The notes under the pieces: model-generated | Told to the model about the DNA's origin: nothing | The model's database searches: none | Seen by the model: only the letters and a program-made list of their open reading frames with translations | Made by a program: the position numbers and the translations under genes | Part shown: piece by piece, positions 19,749 to 32,297 of the stretch | Numbering within the stretch: the first letter of the stretch is position 1 | Layout of the letters: the number at the start of each line of letters is the position of its first letter | Source: Vibrio mytili | Lineage (GTDB): Bacteria; Pseudomonadota; Gammaproteobacteria; Enterobacterales; Vibrionaceae | Direction of reading: 5' to 3' | Assembly: GCF_000830505.1 (NCBI RefSeq) | Contig: NZ_JXOK01000022.1 | Coordinates: forward strand, 52,217 to 116,216 | Length of the DNA stretch: 64,000 bases

Positions 19749-20876
19749 CTATGCGTCTCTCGGTAAGCCTTTCTCGATAATCCTAATGAGACGATTCTTC
19801 TTTGTTTCCACTGATTGCAAATCATTAGTCGGTATTTGGTTCAACTGTTGTGTCAGTGCCCAGTCTATATGTTCATCAAGCAAAGTATTACTACCTCGAC
19901 GACGGTCTAATGCATCAATGACTCTTTGACTGTAGTCTGCATTACCGAGAGCGATCGCGAGATTACGCAACCATTGTAAATGGCCAATACGGCGAATAGC
20001 TGAACCTTCCATATTTTTTAAGAACGTAGCCTCATCCCACTCAAACATCTGCACAAGGTCAGGTGTGTGAAAGCTTTCACGTCTATGAAAATCTTCTTGC
20101 TCGGTTAGCTCTGCATATCGATTCCATGGGCACACGAGCTGACAATCATCACAGCCGTAAATTCGGTTGCCTATGGGTTTGCGGAACTCTTCTGGGATCA
20201 CTCCATCAAATTCAATCGTAAGGTAAGAGATGCAGCGACGAGCATCCACGACGTTATCTGCAACAATGGCTTGTGTTGGACAGGATGTAATACAGGCATT
20301 GCATTTCCCACATTGGTCCTGAGTGGGCTTATCAACCGGTAATGGCAAATCAACCAGTAATTCTCCAAGAAAGAACCAAGAGCCACAGTCTTTATCCAAG
20401 ATTAATGAATGCTTACCTGTCCAACCTAATCCTGCTTTTTGAGCCAAAGGTCGTTCTAATATTGGTGCGGAATCAACGAAAGGTCGATAGCCAAATTGGC
20501 CAACTTCTTCTTCGATTAACTTACCAAGCTTGTTGAGCTGCTTTCTCACCAGCTTGTGGTAATCTCTTCCGAGTGCATAGCGACTGATGTAAGCGTGATT
20601 TTTATTCGCGAGGTTCGAAGCGAATTGGGCATCAGGAGGAAGGTAATCCATCCGTACGCTGATAACTCGTATGGTTCCTGGCAATAGCTCTGCTGGTCTG
20701 GCACGCATCATACCGTGACGAGCCATCCAATCCATTGAACCATGGTATCCAGCATCCAACCAATTTTGCAGGGCGGATTCGTGTTCACTAAGATCAATAT
20801 CGCAGATCCCGACTTTCTGAAAGCCGAGCTCTTTTCCCCAAATTTTGATTTGTTTTGCGAGTTGTTCGTAGTTCAT
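19749..20876 (-). CDS. queG: Epoxyqueuosine reductase QueG
   Basis: QueG is the cobalamin-dependent iron-sulfur enzyme that reduces epoxyqueuosine to queuosine at the wobble base of GUN tRNAs. The 375-aa protein shows two 4Fe-4S clusters, CGKCNACITSCPTQAI and CDDCQLVCPWN. WTGKHSLILD and the LGRDYHKLVRK stretch are also family-like. A HEAT-like C-terminus is plausible. Unlike E. coli, no nnr gene separates it from tsaE. Confidence 0.96.
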   Translation of the reverse strand: MNYEQLAKQIKIWGKELGFQKVGICDIDLSEHESALQNWLDAGYHGSMDWMARHGMMRARPAELLPGTIRVISVRMDYLPPDAQFASNLANKNHAYISRYALGRDYHKLVRKQLNKLGKLIEEEVGQFGYRPFVDSAPILERPLAQKAGLGWTGKHSLILDKDCGSWFFLGELLVDLPLPVDKPTQDQCGKCNACITSCPTQAIVADNVVDARRCISYLTIEFDGVIPEEFRKPIGNRIYGCDDCQLVCPWNRYAELTEQEDFHRRESFHTPDLVQMFEWDEATFLKNMEGSAIRRIGHLQWLRNLAIALGNADYSQRVIDALDRRRGSNTLLDEHIDWALTQQLNQIPTNDLQSVETKKNRLIRIIEKGLPRDA

Positions 20877-21120
20877 GATGGCTACCGAGATTATTGGGGG
20901 CCGGATCTTAACGGATCTATTGTATTGGTGCTAGCGTAAAGTTGAAGAAGGCTTGAGGTTACTCGGGGATAAGTGAATACTCGATAAATAAGACGCAGTT
21001 TTATGGCTAGTTTTTCGTATATATGACATTCGAAAGCTTGTCTCGGAAAACCAACACAGTTTACTATTCTTGTTCTTTTGATTTTTATATAGTCAACGAT
21101 CATTCGTTAGAGAAGCATAA

Positions 21121-21585
21121 ATGAGCACGAAACAGTTTAATTTGAAAGATGAGCATGAAACGGTCGCTTTGGGCGCTGCATTGGCTCAACTTTGTTCCCA
21201 GCAAACCACAATTTATCTTCATGGGGATTTGGGGGCAGGTAAAACGACCTTCAGTCGTGGTTTTGTCCGTGCTCTTGGACATCAAGGTAACGTAAAAAGC
21301 CCAACCTATACATTGGTTGAACCCTATCAATTGGCAACTTGGCAAGTTTACCACTTCGATCTGTATCGTCTTGCTGATCCTGAAGAGCTTGAGTTTATGG
21401 GCATTCGGGATTATTTCACTGATGATGCGATTTGTTTGGTAGAGTGGCCTGAAAAAGGGCAAGGGTTGTTACCGAAGCCAGATCTTGATGTGAACATTCG
21501 TTACCAAGGTGAGCAGCGTATCGCTGAACTAACAGCGAACAATGACTATGGTGTGCAGTTACTCAGTAGATTGGAACTATGTTGA
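21121..21585 (+). CDS. tsaE: tRNA threonylcarbamoyladenosine biosynthesis ATPase TsaE
   Basis: TsaE is the ATPase that recycles the TsaB-TsaD complex making t6A37 in ANN-decoding tRNAs. The 154-aa sequence has Walker [14 protein letters not shown] (near residues 37-49), [10 protein letters not shown], and the Walker-B-like HFDLYRL with CLVEWPEKG. It overlaps amiB by seven bases, suggesting coupled translation. Confidence 0.97.
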   Translation: MSTKQFNLKDEHETVALGAALAQLCSQQTTIYLHGDLGAGKTTFSRGFVRALGHQGNVKSPTYTLVEPYQLATWQVYHFDLYRLADPEELEFMGIRDYFTDDAICLVEWPEKGQGLLPKPDLDVNIRYQGEQRIAELTANNDYGVQLLSRLELC

Positions 21586-23300
21586 GTTTTTTAAATTTTA
21601 GAGTTGTAGCGACGTTTATCGCTACATTCGTTCTTATTATCCCTAATTTCGCATTTGCCAACGTCGTGCAAAGTTTTCGAGTTTGGCCGTCACCAGATGA
21701 AACGCGTGTTGTCATCGATTTAGACTCAGAAGCGGATTACTCTTATTTCTCACTGTCTAGCCCAGATAGGCTTGTGGTGGATTTAAAAAACACCACGATG
21801 AAGGCGAAGTTACCCGTCACTGTGACGGACAGTCCTGTGCTGAAGCGGGTGCGAAAGAGTTCTCCGCCGGACAAAAGTACTTACCGTTTAGTCTTTGAGT
21901 TGAAAAAAAATACCCAAACAGAACTGTTTAAATTGAGCCCGACTCCTGGTGGACAGTACGGCCATCGCTTGGTTGTTGATTTGTCTCACGGAAGTGCGAA
22001 AAAGACGTCTGCTGCACAATCATCGTCAAGCAAGCCAACAACGACGAGTAAAGACATGAGTTCGGTGCGTCGTGCTCAAGATGTGTTGGTTGTTATCGAT
22101 CCTGGTCATGGTGGTGAAGATCCTGGCTCGATTGGAGCGTCTCGTCGTCATTATGAAAAAGATGCAGTGCTGAGCATTTCGCGCAAAATAGCAGCTCAAC
22201 TGAATGCTACCCCAGGCATCAAAACTCGCATGACGCGCACTGGCGACTATTTTGTAAATTTGAATCGTCGAGTAGCGATTGCACGTGAGAACGACGCACA
22301 TTTGCTGATATCGATTCACGCGGATGCTTTTACGTCACCTAAACCGCGCGGTGGTTCGGTTTTTGTATTGAATACTCGTCGAGCCAATACAGAGATCGCC
22401 CGTTGGGTTGAGAATCACGAGAGACAATCAGAAATATTAGGTGGCTCTGGGAATGCATTTGTCACCAATACAAAAGATCGTAACGTCAACCAAACGTTGT
22501 TGGATTTACAGTTTAGCCATTCACAGAAAGAAGGGTATAAGCTGGCGAGCGAGATTCTGCGGGAGATGGGACGTGTTGCTCACTTGCACAATCGTAAGCC
22601 CATTAATACTAGCTTGGCAGTATTGCGTTCTCCTCAAATACCGTCAGTCTTGGTCGAAACGGGTTTTATATCTAACCCGACAGAAGAGAAGTTGCTTTTC
22701 CAGCGCTCGCACCAAGATAAGCTAGCTCAAGCTGTTACTAAAGCGGTCGTCAAATATCTGAAAGATAATCCACCAGAAGGGACGGTGTTCTCCTCTTCTC
22801 CTGGAGCAATGGTACACATAGTGAAGCGTGGTGAATCTCTCTCTGTGATTGCGAATAAATATGGTACTAGCGCTAAGGCTCTGATGTCTGAAAATAATCT
22901 CAAATCAACCGGGGTGAGGATTGGTCAAAAACTTCGCATTCCTTCGTCGGGTGCCGTTCAAGTACCAAGTAAGCCGATCACGGTAGAGACCGAAACGATC
23001 ACGCATACGGTTAAGTCTGGTGAGTTCTTAGGTAAGATAGCCAGCCATTACAAAGTGAAAGTGTCTGACATTCGCCGAGAAAACAACCTTAAGTCTGATA
23101 CGGTTTGGGTGGGGCAAAAACTCAACATCACTGTAGCGGTTAAAGATAAGCCGATCCGCAAACACAAGGTCGCCAGGGGAGAGTTCCTAGGTAAGATTGC
23201 TTCGAAGTACGGGGTGAGTGTGGACAGTATTCGCCGCGCGAACAAGCTGCGCTCGGACCAGCTTGCCGTTGGACAAATACTGATCATTCCAAATAAGTAA
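21579..23300 (+). CDS. amiB: N-acetylmuramoyl-L-alanine amidase AmiB with three LysM domains
   Basis: AmiB is the periplasmic zinc amidase that splits septal peptidoglycan and is activated by EnvC. Domain order: signal peptide (1-28), AMIN targeting domain (about 30-130), amidase_3 catalytic domain (about 165-400) with zinc/catalytic motifs [17 protein letters not shown] and ETGFISNP, then three LysM repeats (about 410-572). Vibrio relies on few amidases, so this may be the main division amidase. Its likely activator envC is in the same window. Confidence 0.96.
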   Translation: MLSFLNFRVVATFIATFVLIIPNFAFANVVQSFRVWPSPDETRVVIDLDSEADYSYFSLSSPDRLVVDLKNTTMKAKLPVTVTDSPVLKRVRKSSPPDKSTYRLVFELKKNTQTELFKLSPTPGGQYGHRLVVDLSHGSAKKTSAAQSSSSKPTTTSKDMSSVRRAQDVLVVIDPGHGGEDPGSIGASRRHYEKDAVLSISRKIAAQLNATPGIKTRMTRTGDYFVNLNRRVAIARENDAHLLISIHADAFTSPKPRGGSVFVLNTRRANTEIARWVENHERQSEILGGSGNAFVTNTKDRNVNQTLLDLQFSHSQKEGYKLASEILREMGRVAHLHNRKPINTSLAVLRSPQIPSVLVETGFISNPTEEKLLFQRSHQDKLAQAVTKAVVKYLKDNPPEGTVFSSSPGAMVHIVKRGESLSVIANKYGTSAKALMSENNLKSTGVRIGQKLRIPSSGAVQVPSKPITVETETITHTVKSGEFLGKIASHYKVKVSDIRRENNLKSDTVWVGQKLNITVAVKDKPIRKHKVARGEFLGKIASKYGVSVDSIRRANKLRSDQLAVGQILIIPNK

Positions 23301-23318
23301 GTGAGCTTTTAACGCTAT

Positions 23319-25361
23319 ATGACGATTAAAATTTTACCAGCTAGGCTGGCCAACCAGATAGCGGCAGGAGAGGTGGTCGAAAGGCCGGCCTCTGTTGTCA
23401 AAGAGTTGGTTGAGAATAGCCTAGACTCTGGTGCTACCCGAATTGATATTGATATCGAAAAAGGGGGCGCTAAGCTCATCCGAGTTCGTGATAATGGCAA
23501 AGGGATCGCGAAAGAGGAGCTTGGGCTTGCGTTGAGTCGTCATGCGACATCTAAGATACATAGCTTAGATGATTTAGAAGCCATTATGAGCTTGGGTTTC
23601 CGCGGTGAGGCACTCGCGAGTATCAGTTCTGTTGCTCGCCTGACATTAACCTCGCGCCCTGCGGCTCAGGAGGAAGCGTGGAGCGCGTATTCTGAAGGCC
23701 GTGATATGCAGGTAAAGTTGCAACCAGCTGCCCATCCCATTGGAACCACAGTTGAAGTACTGGACTTGTTCTTCAATACGCCTGCTCGTCGTAAATTCCT
23801 TCGTACTGAGAAAACTGAATTCGCTCATATTGATGAGCTATTGAAACGGATTGCGCTGAGTCGTTTTGACATCACCATTAATGTTCGTCACAACGGAAAA
23901 GTTGTTCGCCAATATCGCGCCGCGAAAAATCAGCTCCAAACTGAAAAGCGGCTTGCCGCCGTATGTGGTCATGCGTTTGTACGCAATATGCTGAGAATCG
24001 AGCTGGAACATCAAGGGCTAAAATTGTTGGGATGGATTACCACTCCCGATGGCGCAAGGCAACAAAGTGACCTTCAGTATTGTTACGTGAATGGTCGTAT
24101 GATGCGTGACAAACTAATCAATCACGCGATTCGCCAAAGCTATGAAACCAGCTTAGAACCAAACCAGTTTGCCGCGTACGTTTTATATATTGAGCTCGAT
24201 CCGCATCAAGTGGACGTCAATGTTCACCCAGCTAAGCACGAAGTTCGTTTTCACCAAGGCCGATTGGTTCACGACTTTATTTATCAGGCCTTGGCAGATG
24301 CACTCGCGCAAGGTTCGGTGATCGATAAGCCGTATGTGAATGAGTCTGCATTTCATCATACACAGACCAGTAAAGACGCAGAGCATTCTCATCGCGTTGA
24401 ACTCAACTCCAACGAAGGTTCGCATTCCTCTGTGCATGTCAGAGGGGAAAACTCATTGGAATCCGTTCCTGAGCGAGTTTACCAAGCGATTGACCAATCT
24501 CCTGCTTATCCTGGCCGAAGTGATTATGAGTCTAAACCACGCGAAGAGTCTTCTTCTGAATTTTCCGTGCGAGAAGCTAAAACGTCGGACATACCTGAGC
24601 GTTCAAACTGGATAGAATCGAAGCGATCGGCGAGACCGACGCAACATAAAGAGCGTCATGCGGAGCCAGCACCGAGTAAGCAAGAAGTCCGCGCCTATCA
24701 TGAGCTACTGGAAACACCAGAGTTTGGGCCTGAAGCAGCGCCAAAATCGATCATCACAACACCGAGTAATGGGACGTCTTTACCTGAGGTGACGACGTTG
24801 GGCAAAGCATTATCTGTCGTAAACGAGCAGTTTTTGCTGATGAGTTGCGACAGCGGTGTGGCACTTGTTTCGTTGGCACGAGCGGAATTTTATCGAATGA
24901 AAGGGCAGTTAACACCATCGGAAGATGGATTAAAATCGCAACCTTTGTTGGTGCCGTTGTCAATGAAGCTAGACGCAGAAATGGTTAAATTCGCTCAGGA
25001 TTATCAACAGGATTTTGCCCACTTGGGGATTCAACTTAAACCCCGAAATGACAAAGCTCTGATGGTGATGGGGGTACCAGCGCCACTGAGACAACAAAAC
25101 TTACAAAATTTGTTACCAGATCTGCTATCGTACACCCTATCTTATACAGAGAGAGCGGTGACGACCGAGCAGATGTTGCTTCAATGGGGTGATTGGCTTG
25201 CAATGCAGGTCGCAACAGTTAAGAGCCGCTACACTCTCTCTGAAGCCATTCAAATTATTGCGGAACTTGAACAGCTGAGAAATGGTCAATTGCCATTAGA
25301 CGATAACACATTTGTGTCGGCTGTTGATTTCTCCGCCACGATAGCCAATTTAACACCATGA
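23319..25361 (+). CDS. mutL: DNA mismatch repair protein MutL
   Basis: MutL couples MutS mismatch recognition to MutH nicking. The 680-aa protein has an N-terminal GHKL ATPase (residues about 1-330) with [35 protein letters not shown] and [13 protein letters not shown] long low-complexity linker (about 345-470) follows, then a C-terminal dimerisation domain. I see no DQHAxxExxxxE endonuclease motif, as expected for MutH-containing gammaproteobacteria. miaA starts inside its stop region. Confidence 0.97.
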   Translation: MTIKILPARLANQIAAGEVVERPASVVKELVENSLDSGATRIDIDIEKGGAKLIRVRDNGKGIAKEELGLALSRHATSKIHSLDDLEAIMSLGFRGEALASISSVARLTLTSRPAAQEEAWSAYSEGRDMQVKLQPAAHPIGTTVEVLDLFFNTPARRKFLRTEKTEFAHIDELLKRIALSRFDITINVRHNGKVVRQYRAAKNQLQTEKRLAAVCGHAFVRNMLRIELEHQGLKLLGWITTPDGARQQSDLQYCYVNGRMMRDKLINHAIRQSYETSLEPNQFAAYVLYIELDPHQVDVNVHPAKHEVRFHQGRLVHDFIYQALADALAQGSVIDKPYVNESAFHHTQTSKDAEHSHRVELNSNEGSHSSVHVRGENSLESVPERVYQAIDQSPAYPGRSDYESKPREESSSEFSVREAKTSDIPERSNWIESKRSARPTQHKERHAEPAPSKQEVRAYHELLETPEFGPEAAPKSIITTPSNGTSLPEVTTLGKALSVVNEQFLLMSCDSGVALVSLARAEFYRMKGQLTPSEDGLKSQPLLVPLSMKLDAEMVKFAQDYQQDFAHLGIQLKPRNDKALMVMGVPAPLRQQNLQNLLPDLLSYTLSYTERAVTTEQMLLQWGDWLAMQVATVKSRYTLSEAIQIIAELEQLRNGQLPLDDNTFVSAVDFSATIANLTP

Positions 25362-26290
25362 CAGATAAACGACCTCTGGCGCTTTTTTTAATGGGGCCAA
25401 CCGCATCAGGTAAAACAGAACTTGCGATTCGACTTCGTCAAAAGTTTCCAGTGGAAATCATCAGTGTGGATTCAGCATTGATTTATAAAGGGATGGATAT
25501 TGGAACCGCGAAGCCAGATGATAAAGAACAGAGCTTAGCACCTCATCGCTTGATCGACATTTTGGATCCCAGTGAATCTTATTCTGCGGCAGACTTTCGT
25601 CGAGACGCACTGCAGGAAATGGAAGCGATTGTTGCTGAGGGGAAAATTCCATTATTGGTCGGTGGAACGATGCTCTATTACAAGGCTTTACTTGAAGGGT
25701 TGTCGCCTTTACCTGCCGCAAACCCTGAAATTCGTCAGCAAATTGAACAAGAAGCATTGACTAAGGGTTGGTCAGTGTTGCACGATGAACTTAAACAACT
25801 TGATCCTGTCTCTGCAGCGAGAATACATCCCAATGATCCTCAACGTTTATCGCGGGCATTGGAGGTGTTTCGTATTTCAGGTAAGACACTAACTGAGTTG
25901 ACTCAAACCAAAGGTGAGAGCCTGCCGTACCGAGTCAAACAGTTTGCAATAGCTCCCAAGGAAAGGGCAGAGCTTCACCGTCGAATTGAGTTGCGCTTCG
26001 AAAAGATGATGGAGTCAGGTTTTGAAGATGAAATGAACGTGTTATATGCACGTGAGGATCTTCACCCTGATTTACCGTCGATACGTTGTGTCGGCTACAG
26101 ACAGATGTGGGAGTACTTAGACGGGGAGTGTACACGCGAAGAAGCCGTATTTCGTGGTATATGTGCTACTCGTCAATTGGCCAAGCGTCAAATCACCTGG
26201 TTACGCAGCTGGGATGACTTAACTTGGTTGGATAGCGAGAACATTGAACAAGCGTTCGAAACCATGTCAGAAGCCATAGCATCTGATTGA
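25358..26290 (+). CDS. miaA: tRNA dimethylallyltransferase MiaA
   Basis: MiaA prenylates A37 of UNN-decoding tRNAs. The 310-aa sequence begins with the P-loop [11 protein letters not shown] (about residues 13-23), followed by the conserved [18 protein letters not shown] and [12 protein letters not shown]. It overlaps mutL by four bases (ATGA), as in E. coli. Confidence 0.97.
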   Translation: MTDKRPLALFLMGPTASGKTELAIRLRQKFPVEIISVDSALIYKGMDIGTAKPDDKEQSLAPHRLIDILDPSESYSAADFRRDALQEMEAIVAEGKIPLLVGGTMLYYKALLEGLSPLPAANPEIRQQIEQEALTKGWSVLHDELKQLDPVSAARIHPNDPQRLSRALEVFRISGKTLTELTQTKGESLPYRVKQFAIAPKERAELHRRIELRFEKMMESGFEDEMNVLYAREDLHPDLPSIRCVGYRQMWEYLDGECTREEAVFRGICATRQLAKRQITWLRSWDDLTWLDSENIEQAFETMSEAIASD

Positions 26291-26446
26291 GTTAGCTGTG
26301 TATAATGTGATCGTTTTTGCGTAATCGCGCTCTTTAAGGACCAGTAGTTAGCGTTTTTTATACTATGCTTGCTAATTACTTAGAGTGCATTTTGATTCGT
26401 TTAGCTCAGATGCAAAAGCAGTACTTTTTTTGCATTGCACCACTAG

Positions 26447-26749
<303 letters not shown>

Positions 26750-26787
26750 TTCTTCATTAAATATTTATAAAATAAGGAGTTGATTGC

Positions 26788-28077
26788 TTGTTTGACCGTT
26801 ATGAATCCGGTGAGCGAGCCGTACTTGTTCATATCAACTTCACGCAAGAAGGTGAGTGGGAAGATCTGGCCGAATTTGAAATGCTGGTCTCCTCCGCCGG
26901 GGTTGAGGCGCTACAGGTCATTACCGGTAGTCGTCAATCCCCGCACCCGAAATACTATGTCGGAGAGGGTAAAGCTCAAGAAATTGCGACTGCTGTGCAA
27001 TCGACTGACGCTGAAATTGTGATTTTTAATCACTCCCTCTCTCCTGCCCAAGAACGCAACCTCGAAGCGCTGTGCCAATGTCGAGTTCTCGACCGCACTG
27101 GTCTTATTCTCGATATCTTCGCTCAACGAGCTCGAACACACGAAGGTAAGCTACAGGTAGAGCTGGCTCAACTTCGTCATCTGTCAACTCGTTTGATTCG
27201 TGGTTGGACGCACCTTGAAAGGCAGAAAGGGGGAATTGGTTTACGTGGCCCGGGTGAAACCCAGCTCGAAACCGACCGTCGTTTATTGCGTGACAGAATA
27301 AAAGCGATACTGCGCCGCTTAGATAAAGTGGCTAAGCAGCGTGAACAAGGGCGTCGTGCCCGAAACCGAGCTGAAATCCCAACAGTTTCACTCGTGGGTT
27401 ACACCAACGCGGGTAAGTCGACACTCTTTAACCGTATAACAGAAGCTGGGGTTTATGCCGCAGATCAACTTTTTGCAACGTTGGATCCTACACTACGTAA
27501 GATCGAGTTGTCCGATGTTGGACCTGTCATACTTGCAGATACGGTTGGATTTATTCGACATTTACCACATGATTTGGTTGCTGCTTTCAAAGCGACCTTG
27601 CAAGAAACGCAAGAAGCTGACATTTTGTTACATGTTGTTGATGCCAGTGATGAGCGTTTTCGTGAGAATATTCAAGCTGTTCATGAAGTACTAGAAGAGA
27701 TCGATGCTCACGAAGTGCCGACTCTGGTGGTCATGAACAAAATCGACAACCTAGATTCGCAGAATCCGCGTATAGAGCGAGACGAGGAAGGCGTACCTCG
27801 AGCGGTTTGGGTCTCTGCAATGGATGGATTGGGCATTGAGCTCCTATTTGACGCGCTGACCGAACGTCTTGCGTCACAAATGGTTGAGTATCAGTTGTGC
27901 ATTCCACCACAGTATCAAGGTCGATTCCGTAGTACATTCTTCCAAATGAAATGTATTCAACGTGAAGACTATGATCAGGACGGTAACTTGTTGATCGATG
28001 TTCGAATGCAACAAGTCGACTGGTTTAGACTTGAGAAAAGAGAAGGGGCAGTTTTGACTGACTTTATAGTCACTTAA
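26788..28077 (+). CDS. hflX: Ribosome-rescue GTPase HflX
   Basis: HflX splits stalled and heat-damaged ribosomes. The 429-aa protein has an N-terminal HflX domain (YYVGEGKAQEIA, LDRTGLILDIFAQRA), a helical linker with GGIGLRGPGETQLETDRR, and a G domain with GYTNAGKST, DTVGFI and MNKID. The start is an unusual TTG at 26788 with AAGGAG eight bases upstream; no ATG fits the conserved N-terminus. Confidence 0.96.
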   Translation: MFDRYESGERAVLVHINFTQEGEWEDLAEFEMLVSSAGVEALQVITGSRQSPHPKYYVGEGKAQEIATAVQSTDAEIVIFNHSLSPAQERNLEALCQCRVLDRTGLILDIFAQRARTHEGKLQVELAQLRHLSTRLIRGWTHLERQKGGIGLRGPGETQLETDRRLLRDRIKAILRRLDKVAKQREQGRRARNRAEIPTVSLVGYTNAGKSTLFNRITEAGVYAADQLFATLDPTLRKIELSDVGPVILADTVGFIRHLPHDLVAAFKATLQETQEADILLHVVDASDERFRENIQAVHEVLEEIDAHEVPTLVVMNKIDNLDSQNPRIERDEEGVPRAVWVSAMDGLGIELLFDALTERLASQMVEYQLCIPPQYQGRFRSTFFQMKCIQREDYDQDGNLLIDVRMQQVDWFRLEKREGAVLTDFIVT

Positions 28078-28122
28078 ATGACTGCTACAGTATAACGTCA
28101 TATCAAATGATGGAGCTTTCTA

Positions 28123-29322
28123 ATGGCGTGGAATGAGCCTGGAAATAACAACGGCAACAATGGCCGCGATAATGACCCTTGGGGTAATAATAATCGTGGT
28201 GGCCAGCGTCCTGGTGGCCGAGATCAAGGTCCACCAGATTTAGATGAAGTGTTCAATAAGCTGAGTCAAAAGCTGGGTGGCAAGTTTGGTAAAAAAGGCG
28301 GCGGTGGTTCTCCGGTCGGTAACGGTGGTGCAATTGGCTTTGGTGTCATTGCTCTGATTGCTGTTGCCGTATGGTTCTTCGCTGGTTTTTACACCATCGG
28401 TGAAGCAGAACGTGGGGTTGTACTGCGTTTAGGTAAATACGATCGCATTGTAGACCCAGGTCTGAACTGGCGCCCTCGTTTTATTGATGAATACGAAGCG
28501 GTCAACGTTCAAGCGATTCGTTCACTGCGTGCGTCTGGTCTTATGCTGACCAAAGACGAAAACGTCGTCACTGTAGGAATGGATGTTCAATACCGTGTTA
28601 CTGACCCGTACAAATACTTGTATCGTGTCACCAACGCAGATGACAGTTTGCGTCAGGCAACGGATTCTGCGTTACGTGCAGTCATTGGTGACTCACTGAT
28701 GGATAGTATCCTGACCAGTGGCCGTCAACAAATTCGTCAAACTACCCAAGAAACATTGAACCAAATCATTGATAGCTATGATATGGGGCTTGTGCTTGTT
28801 GATGTGAACTTCCAGTCTGCACGTCCACCAGAGCAAGTGAAAGATGCGTTTGATGATGCGATTGCAGCTCGAGAGGATGAAGAGCGTTTCATTCGTGAAG
28901 CAGAAGCATATAAAAACGAGATTTTGCCAAAAGCAACGGGTCGTGCTGAACGTCTTAAGAAAGAAGCACAAGGTTACAGCGAACGTGTGACTAACGAAGC
29001 ACTTGGTCAGGTAGCTCAGTTTGAACAACTATTACCAGAATACCAAGCTGCGCCTGGTGTAACTCGTGACCGTCTGTATATTGACGCGATGGAAGAAGTC
29101 TATTCCAACACTTCCAAAGTGCTGATTGACTCTGATTCAAATGGTAGTCTGCTTTACCTACCAATCGATAAACTGGTGGGTCAAGAAGGTCAAACAGATA
29201 CGAAACGTAAATCAAAGTCATCCTCAACTTACGATCACATTCAACTTGAATCTGAGCGTACAGACGAGGACACCTCTGACTCATCGTCTCGTTCAACAAG
29301 TTCACGTCAAGGGAGATACTAA
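28123..29322 (+). CDS. hflK: FtsH protease regulator HflK
   Basis: HflK is an SPFH/band-7 membrane protein that, with HflC, caps the FtsH protease. The 399-aa protein has a glycine/asparagine-rich cytoplasmic N-terminus (1-65), one transmembrane helix (about 68-90), an SPFH domain beginning YTIGEAERGVVLRLGKYD, and a helical, charged C-terminus. hflC starts two bases past its stop. Confidence 0.97.
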   Translation: MAWNEPGNNNGNNGRDNDPWGNNNRGGQRPGGRDQGPPDLDEVFNKLSQKLGGKFGKKGGGGSPVGNGGAIGFGVIALIAVAVWFFAGFYTIGEAERGVVLRLGKYDRIVDPGLNWRPRFIDEYEAVNVQAIRSLRASGLMLTKDENVVTVGMDVQYRVTDPYKYLYRVTNADDSLRQATDSALRAVIGDSLMDSILTSGRQQIRQTTQETLNQIIDSYDMGLVLVDVNFQSARPPEQVKDAFDDAIAAREDEERFIREAEAYKNEILPKATGRAERLKKEAQGYSERVTNEALGQVAQFEQLLPEYQAAPGVTRDRLYIDAMEEVYSNTSKVLIDSDSNGSLLYLPIDKLVGQEGQTDTKRKSKSSSTYDHIQLESERTDEDTSDSSSRSTSSRQGRY

Positions 29323-29324
29323 GA

Positions 29325-30305
29325 ATGCGTAAGTTAATGATCCCTGTATTGGTTATCGCACTGGCATTGATGCTGATGTCATTGTTTGTGATTCCCGAAG
29401 GTGAGCGCGGTATCGTAGTTCGATTTGGTCGTGTTCTTAAAGACAATAATGACATTACTCGTATTTACGAGCCGGGTCTGCACTTCAAAATGCCAATGTT
29501 TGATCGCGTGAAGAAACTTGATGCTCGCATTCAAACAATGGATGGTCGAGCTGACCGTTTCGTTACGTCTGAGAAAAAAGACGTCATCATTGATACCTAT
29601 GTAAAGTGGCGTATTGAAGACTTTGGTCTTTACTATCTGGCTACCGGTGGTGGTAATTCGCTAACCGCAGAAGCGCTTCTTGAACGTAAAGTGACCGACG
29701 TGTTGCGTTCTGAAATCGGTGCTCGTGAAATCAAGCAAATCGTTTCAGGCCCACGTAATAACGATGTGTTACCAGAAGATGCAAGCAGTGAAGAAGTCAC
29801 TACAGAAGCCGCGCGTGAGGCGTTGGAAATCGATGGTGAGCGTGACGTAATCATGTCTAACGTGTTGACAGACACTCGCCAAAGCGCAATGAAAGACTTG
29901 GGTGTTCGCGTGGTTGATTTCCGTATGAAGAAAATCAACTTACCAGATGAGATCAGTGAATCTATCTACCGCCGTATGCGTGCTGAGCGTGAGTCGGTTG
30001 CTCGTAAACACCGTTCTCAAGGTCGTGAAAAAGCAGAAGTTATTCGCGCACAAGCGGAACTTGAAGTGGCAACGATTCTGGCTGAAGCAGATAAAACCGC
30101 TCGTGTCACACGAGGTGAAGCGGATGCAAAAGCTGCGAAGGTATACGCGCAAGCTTACAACAAGGAGCCTGAGTTCTTCAGTTTCCTACGTTCGCTAAGA
30201 GCGTATGAGAAATCATTCAGCTCTAAGAGTGACATTCTTGTGCTTGATCCGAAGAGTGATTTCTTCCAATACATGAATCACTCTAAAGGTACAACAGCGA
30301 AATAA
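29325..30305 (+). CDS. hflC: FtsH protease regulator HflC
   Basis: The partner of HflK, with an N-terminal transmembrane helix (about 4-24) and an SPFH domain beginning VIPEGERGIVVRFGRVLKD. RADRFVTSEKKDVIIDTYVK and the C-terminal EPEFFSFLRSLRAYEKSF are also family-like. It is 326 aa long. It is probably cotranscribed with hflK and ends at a strong terminator. Confidence 0.97.
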   Translation: MRKLMIPVLVIALALMLMSLFVIPEGERGIVVRFGRVLKDNNDITRIYEPGLHFKMPMFDRVKKLDARIQTMDGRADRFVTSEKKDVIIDTYVKWRIEDFGLYYLATGGGNSLTAEALLERKVTDVLRSEIGAREIKQIVSGPRNNDVLPEDASSEEVTTEAAREALEIDGERDVIMSNVLTDTRQSAMKDLGVRVVDFRMKKINLPDEISESIYRRMRAERESVARKHRSQGREKAEVIRAQAELEVATILAEADKTARVTRGEADAKAAKVYAQAYNKEPEFFSFLRSLRAYEKSFSSKSDILVLDPKSDFFQYMNHSKGTTAK

Positions 30306-30325
30306 GCTGACTGTATTTGATGAAC

Positions 30326-30351
30326 AAAAGGCTCCTGATGGAGCCTTTTTT
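30326..30351 (+). terminator. Terminator after hflC
   Basis: AAGGCTCC pairs with GGAGCCTT around a short TGAT loop, followed by six Ts, about 20 bases past the hflC stop. Confidence 0.9.
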
Positions 30352-30370
30352 GTATCAGGATGTTTTTGTA

Positions 30371-30556
30371 TTAACTCATCATAAAGGCAATAACAGCCCC
30401 TGCGACGACCAGGCATCCACCAATACGGCGAAGCTGATTATTTGGCTGTTCGCTCAATTGTGCCACCATATTTCGCCAGCCATTAGGGGCAATGAGAGGG
30501 CCGATACCTTCTACAATTAAAACCAGCCCAATAGCCAGCCAGAGAGAGTCAGACAT
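30371..30556 (-). CDS. DUF2065 (YjeT-like) membrane protein
   Basis: A 61-aa protein with two hydrophobic segments: SDSLWLAIGLVLIVEGIGPL and IGGCLVVAGAVIAFMMS, joined by PNGWRNMVAQLSEQPNNQLR. This is the DUF2065 pattern seen in E. coli YjeT between hflC and purA. Here it is on the opposite strand to both neighbours, unlike E. coli. ATG 30556 fits the family; an upstream in-frame ATG at 30664 would add 36 unconserved residues. Function is unknown. Confidence 0.85.
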   Translation of the reverse strand: MSDSLWLAIGLVLIVEGIGPLIAPNGWRNMVAQLSEQPNNQLRRIGGCLVVAGAVIAFMMS

Positions 30557-30697
30557 AACGTTTCCAATCGGATTTAGAAAGCCAAATATTATCAATGGTA
30601 TGCTGGATGCGAAAAGCACCAATGCAGTTAATCTCTCATTATTGTGAACAAAAAATGACTGCAAGAATCGCTATTCGGTGCTAGAATCCCTTTTTAA

Positions 30698-32035
<1,338 letters not shown>

Positions 32036-32065
32036 TTGATACGTAAAAACGAGCTCGAGATTATG

Positions 32066-32092
32066 AAAGCCGACCTAAGGGTCGGCTTTTTT
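32066..32092 (+). terminator. Terminator after purA
   Basis: AAAGCCGACC pairs with GGTCGGCTTT around a short loop, followed by a T-run, 30 bases past the purA stop. Confidence 0.92.
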
Positions 32093-32206
32093 GTGTCTGA
32101 AGAGTGGGTTGTCGCGTAGCATGCTAAAGTAGAAAAACTATTGTGGAACCTACTGCTCAATGTGGCAATATCTTGCCGCTTAATGGAAGAAGAGGCAAAA
32201 ACTGTC

Positions 32207-32233
32207 TAAAGCTTGACGAGTATTTGCCGATAA
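32207..32233 (+). promoter_or_regulatory. FliA (sigma-28) promoter of motX
   Basis: TAAA (32207-32210), exactly 15 bases, then GCCGATAA (32226-32233). This is a full match to the flagellar sigma-28 consensus, placed 64 bases upstream of the motX ATG. It marks motX as a late (class 4) flagellar gene. Confidence 0.9.
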
Positions 32234-32297
32234 GTGTATCAAGCAGAGAGATCCTTAAGTGATCTTTGGTTTGTTAGATACCTTGAAGAGTGCATTT

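Noticed and set aside
20742..20939. 65-codon plus-strand frame over the queG start
   Set aside because: Antisense of the queG N-terminus; no homology recognised to nnr.
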